From Chaetorhynchus papuensis (taxonomy: Eukaryota; Chordata; Aves; Passeriformes; Rhipiduridae): DNA of 64,000 bases. The notes beneath the pieces are model-generated. The model made no database searches, was not told where the DNA came from, and saw only the letters and a list, made by a program, of their open reading frames with translations. Made by a program: the position numbers and the translations under genes. The stretch lies in NCBI GenBank assembly GCA_013396525.1, contig VWYX01000208.1, forward strand, positions 40,366-104,365, written 5' to 3'. Positions 60,044-64,000 of this stretch are shown here, in pieces; positions within the stretch are counted from its first letter, which is position 1, and each line of letters opens with the position of its first letter.

Positions 60044-63000
60044 AATAATGAAAGGATCAAATAATCGCAAAGAATATCCAGAAGACACCATGAACTTTTA
60101 TTTACGTAATTAGAAGGCTCCTTAGCGTGGCAAAAGAAGAGAAACCTTGCTGCTCTAACTTTATCTTCCAGCTAGAAGGTAATGAGCAAGTGCTCCTTTA
60201 ATGAGATTTAGAGTTGCATCCAAGAAGAAACTACCATATCTAAATTAAATTTTTTTTTTCTGTATCTCAGTAATAAAGGAGTAAATAATCTTCAAACCAT
60301 GAACTGCTTTTAAAAAGTTTAACTAGGAAGAGGTGCAGACTTGAACGCCCTGAAGTCATTAGTTGATACTGAGCATAGCTGTCTTCACCATGATCTTCTG
60401 GTAAAGTCAAGAAGTCTTTTCTTGCAGCTCTTGACTTTCAGCTGTTTTTGTGTACTAATCTTGTACACTAGAATCTATTTTGGATTGTATTTATTTCAGA
60501 CCAAAAGGTAAAATATGTTGGTACCACCTATACACTCCACAAATAGTTTTGTAGAAAAGTTATAAAACCCTCTTGTTTATTGGCGAACGTAGGCTTTTGT
60601 GCATTTAGGTACAGAACTTCAGGAAAAGTATCTGTGTCTTCCCAGAGAAAGCTAGTCTTGTTGATTGAGTACAAAGATGACTAATGTACATTTGTTGTGG
60701 TGTTTATACTGAGATTGATGTGTAATTGCAGACCATGTCAGCAACAAGATTCTGTAATTTCTTCCTATGTTGTGTGGCTTTTTATAGCATGCCAGACTTT
60801 CACACTGTGGTACAATCAAACCCTTTGCTTGTAACTGAAGTTGTAGAAAAGCCTTTTTTTAGAATATGGAAGCTTCCATATTCTTCCTTACCTAGGAATT
60901 CTTTTTGCTGTGTACTTTCTGTTGAGACTGTGGGAGTGTCTGTGAGACTATGATTCTTACTTAAAATACAGTTTATTGACAGTAAATCATTTGATACTAT
61001 CCAGTCTTATGACCGCCTTTTTCCTTGAGTCCAGGGCAGGTCGTTAGCTGTTGTATAACACACATAAGCAGTCAAAAGGGAGCATATTCTCTGGTAGAAA
61101 GACTAGTTTGTGTCACCTTGTTGGGATTTTTGGTGGCATCATATCTTCAAATGTTCTTGTAGGCTGCTTTGAAATATGAATCTTGTGGCAAGAAATTGAC
61201 AGAACTGAGTCTAATTTGGACCATATTCTCCAGACACTAATAACTTGTTTGGTTACTGTGTTATGAAATGTTGGGATCTGTCTGTATTCTGGTTTGGATC
61301 TAGAATATGGATCTAGAGCCTGTCAGAGAATTTGGTTGTCCAGTTAATTCACCTACTCATGTGTTTCCCTAAAGAGAGAGCAAAGGCAGAGCAATGATTT
61401 TATCTTTTTTTCTTTTTAATTGATGACTAATTTCTCCTTCTTGAAATGAGGGAATGGTCTGTCATTTGCATCTGTTTATTTTTAGCAGCAAACCATGAAA
61501 TCCAAATCAGGACAAAAAGCACTAGTAAGGCTAACCTAGGGTTTCTTTTTTATTTCTGATGGTGACCCAGGGTTTCTTTGGTATTTGTTTTTAAGCAAGA
61601 TAGAAGTTATTTCCTATTTAGGAAAGTAAATCTGTATTGTAGTTAGTTTTTGTATGACAGTGATAAGTGTTGCTGTTTGGTTTGTATTATTGTATTGCAG
61701 GATCTCTGCTAAAAATGCCGGAGGCAATAAGGAGGGCATAGTTAAGTGAAAACTTTTAGGAGTATCAGAGAAAAAGCAATATGAACTGAGTGTTTTTATG
61801 ACTGCAGAGTATATATGTAAAAATCTCAGTTAAATGTGGAGAGAGTATTGTCAAGCCCACACTTCAGGACTGGTCTGCTGTAGACATGTGAGAAGGAGCC
61901 TGTCAACCTTGTAGATGTGCAGTCTCTGCTTAAAGATATTTGCCTTCTTATCCTCTTAATATAATGGATTGTTTGAGGAGTTTCATGGTTCAGGGTTGGA
62001 AATATCTGGGACATTCAACAGTTATTGATACATGTCTAAAAAACATCACTGATGGCATCAAGACTACCCCATATGACAGAAGAATGTAGGATGTCTTAGT
62101 AGAATGGTCACCAGACAATCTATTTTTTGACAGAGCAGACTGTATGGAACCTGCAACAAGTACTGTTAAAACTAGTTGCTTAAGTGGATCTCTTGGAGTT
62201 GCAAGCACTTGAAGACAGCCTAAATCTATAAAGACACTAACTTAAAGTGGTTGGCTACTAGATTCCCCCTTTATTTAGCTTTTGTCTTTGTTGCAGCTGA
62301 GGCTTCCGTGTGAAACAGTGTCACTGTATAGTTACTGTAAAAACCTGACCATGTGCCTACTACTCTGAATGTTGTTAATGCATGAATTTTAAGGTACCAG
62401 AGTCCTTAAGCGTTCTTTTCAGATACAATATAATCCAGGTGCGGGTTACAGTTTTTCCATGTGAAATTAAAAATACTAGTCAGGTTCTCTTTCAACTTTG
62501 AAAAATGTAAGCAAACGGAGCTCGCTCTGAGAATGGCTGAAGTCCATAAATGAAGGGCCCAGTGTTGGGTAGTAAAGGTTATTGAAACTTTTTTGGCCTG
62601 AGCCGGTCCCATTGCCCAAAACTCACTGTTACATGCTGAAAAGCTGATTTTGGGTTTTTAGTTACTAGATGCTGGTTAGAGATATATTTGAATGCTTCTG
62701 TGGAATTTAATTCCAACAGCCTTCTGCAGGCAGAAAAAGTTAGGTTTGTATGTGAGTTTTAAGACGGAGAATACCAGAAGTTCTGGAAGTCCACTTTGCT
62801 TGCTTTCAGTAAGTACCCAGCTGGAAGTTACAGGTTCTTGATTTCTTCAGACTCGTGCCCTCTGGATAACTCCTGACAAACTCTTAACCAAGGTTTTTTA
62901 CTGAACTTGAGCTTGAAGCTCTTTACCCTTATGCATTTCCTGTTAAATTTGCATTGTGCATGTAATGCCTGTGCACAATATGTCACTAAGCTTTTCATTG

Positions 63001-64000
63001 TACTTTGTTAATTAAGGAGCTTGTCTGCATTCATTATGGTTTATTTCCTCTGTGTTACTAGATACAGGCACATTTCTTGGAAAAGAAAACGTCAGAAGAT
63101 GCTTAAAGGCACACATTCATAAGTGATTAAAGATCTGGATTGTCAAGTGGAATGGCTGGATTAAGGTCACCCTGCTCCTGGATCACACATTAAGATAAAA
63201 ACAGTAGATAATGTGTTCTTATAAGAATTATTACATGCTTTCTTGGGAGGTCTTGGTACATGCTGTAAAAGCCATAATGAGCTGTCCTTCTGCTGGGACT
63301 TGCAGTTAATGGGATAGTAATTGGTAAATTACCTGTCAGGCAAATTTTTTTTCCTCAAGTAATGCAGTATCATACCACACTCTGCATGATTATTCATGTT
63401 CATCTAAGTGCAGCTTCTGTATGCTTTTAAGGTAATTTGTGGCTTGGTGTTTCAACACAGTTCTTCTAATAGTAATAGTAGGTAGGTTTCAGTTCCAGTA
63501 TTGCATTGCTGCAGCTGCTCCTGAGTACTAGTGTAAGCACAGTGCTGTGTTACATTTAAGTATTTATAACAGCCTTCCCTAGGAGTATTTTGAAATTGAT
63601 AGTCTCTCTAATATATGATGATGAGAATACAGTTGAAAGATGTGATCTGTTTATTAAATTACATGCATTTAGAATAGTGACAGGGTGTTAGATACAGTAA
63701 AACTAGTTGCTCTTTAGTGTCATTTCATTCAGAATATGTTAACAAAGCCTTAAAGGCTTTTGAAGTGTGCCAGTCTTTAAGAGGAATTGAAACAGAAAGT
63801 GAAATCTACTGCTAAGGAAACAAATGCATTTTTTTCCTACTACAGTAGGATGAGAAGAGCTAGTAAAATTTGTAAATGAAATTGCCTGTTCAGTTATTTT
63901 TGCTTTAGTACATGTTCTAATCACCAATTAAGAAATCATGGCTGAATTGAAGGAGATTGAATATCTGGTACTTGTATGATTACTTTTGTTTTTCATTTGC

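Larger units (their letters stand above)
54635..64000 (+). other. UHRF2 intron 1 (partial)
   Basis: The intron opens at GTGAGG. An E2F-like GGCGGGAA lies at 54639-54646. GC content falls to background by about 55.4 kb. I looked for the expected next exon (the rest of the ubiquitin-like domain, with a LFDY-type segment) and did not find it, so the intron continues past the window. A small CR1 piece (59336-59445), a T-run at 60026-60043 and four undetermined bases at 56889-56892 are the only marked features. Confidence 0.7.

Noticed and set aside
54635..64000. Search for UHRF2 exon 2 in this window
   Set aside because: No segment with the expected rest of the ubiquitin-like domain behind an acceptor was found.
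1..64000. CRISPR arrays, operons, bacterial promoters, tRNA or rRNA genes
   Set aside because: The sequence is vertebrate nuclear DNA. No regular spaced repeats and no recognisable tRNA or rRNA were seen on either strand.

Overview
This looks like bird nuclear DNA (an avian-type genome; crocodilian is less likely). It is AT-rich with large introns. It carries many CR1 retroposon fragments with the typical TTCTATGAT-type 3' end, ERVL-type and class-I-type endogenous retrovirus pieces, and CpG-island promoters. Long IL33-to-UHRF2 synteny matches human 9p24, which corresponds to the avian Z chromosome; the Z assignment is inference.

Layout. Positions 1-100 are the edge of a CpG-rich promoter or first exon with a splice donor. 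From 100 to 11.3 kb there is non-coding sequence with CR1 pieces (2.1-2.9 kb) and a decayed minus-strand ERVL provirus (5.1-7.2 kb). From 11.3 to 26.5 kb, on the plus strand, lies a multi-exon gene that I read as an avian orthologue of interleukin-33 (IL33). It has a nuclear, chromatin-binding N-terminal exon with the LRSG core, one weakly resolved linker exon, and four exons forming an IL-1-type beta-trefoil. Splice phases are compatible throughout and the reading frame is intact, about 226 residues in my model. From 26.8 to 53.5 kb I see no convincing gene. This interval holds CR1 copies, a solo LTR inside a long CR1, and a class-I retroviral remnant inserted into another CR1. From 53.5 to 54.6 kb a CpG island, partly hidden by a 210-base assembly gap, contains the first coding exon of UHRF2 on the plus strand. 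The rest of the window, to 64 kb, reads as UHRF2 intron 1.

The main point of interest is the IL33-like gene. From memory, IL33 has mostly been described in mammals and reported as not found in birds; I could not check this. Its four cytokine-domain exons and its chromatin-tether motif are visible here, next to UHRF2 as in mammals. If it is expressed, the bird would have a nuclear alarmin cytokine that could signal through IL1RL1 (ST2). UHRF2 is a methylated-DNA and histone reader and is only a neighbour, with no evident shared pathway.
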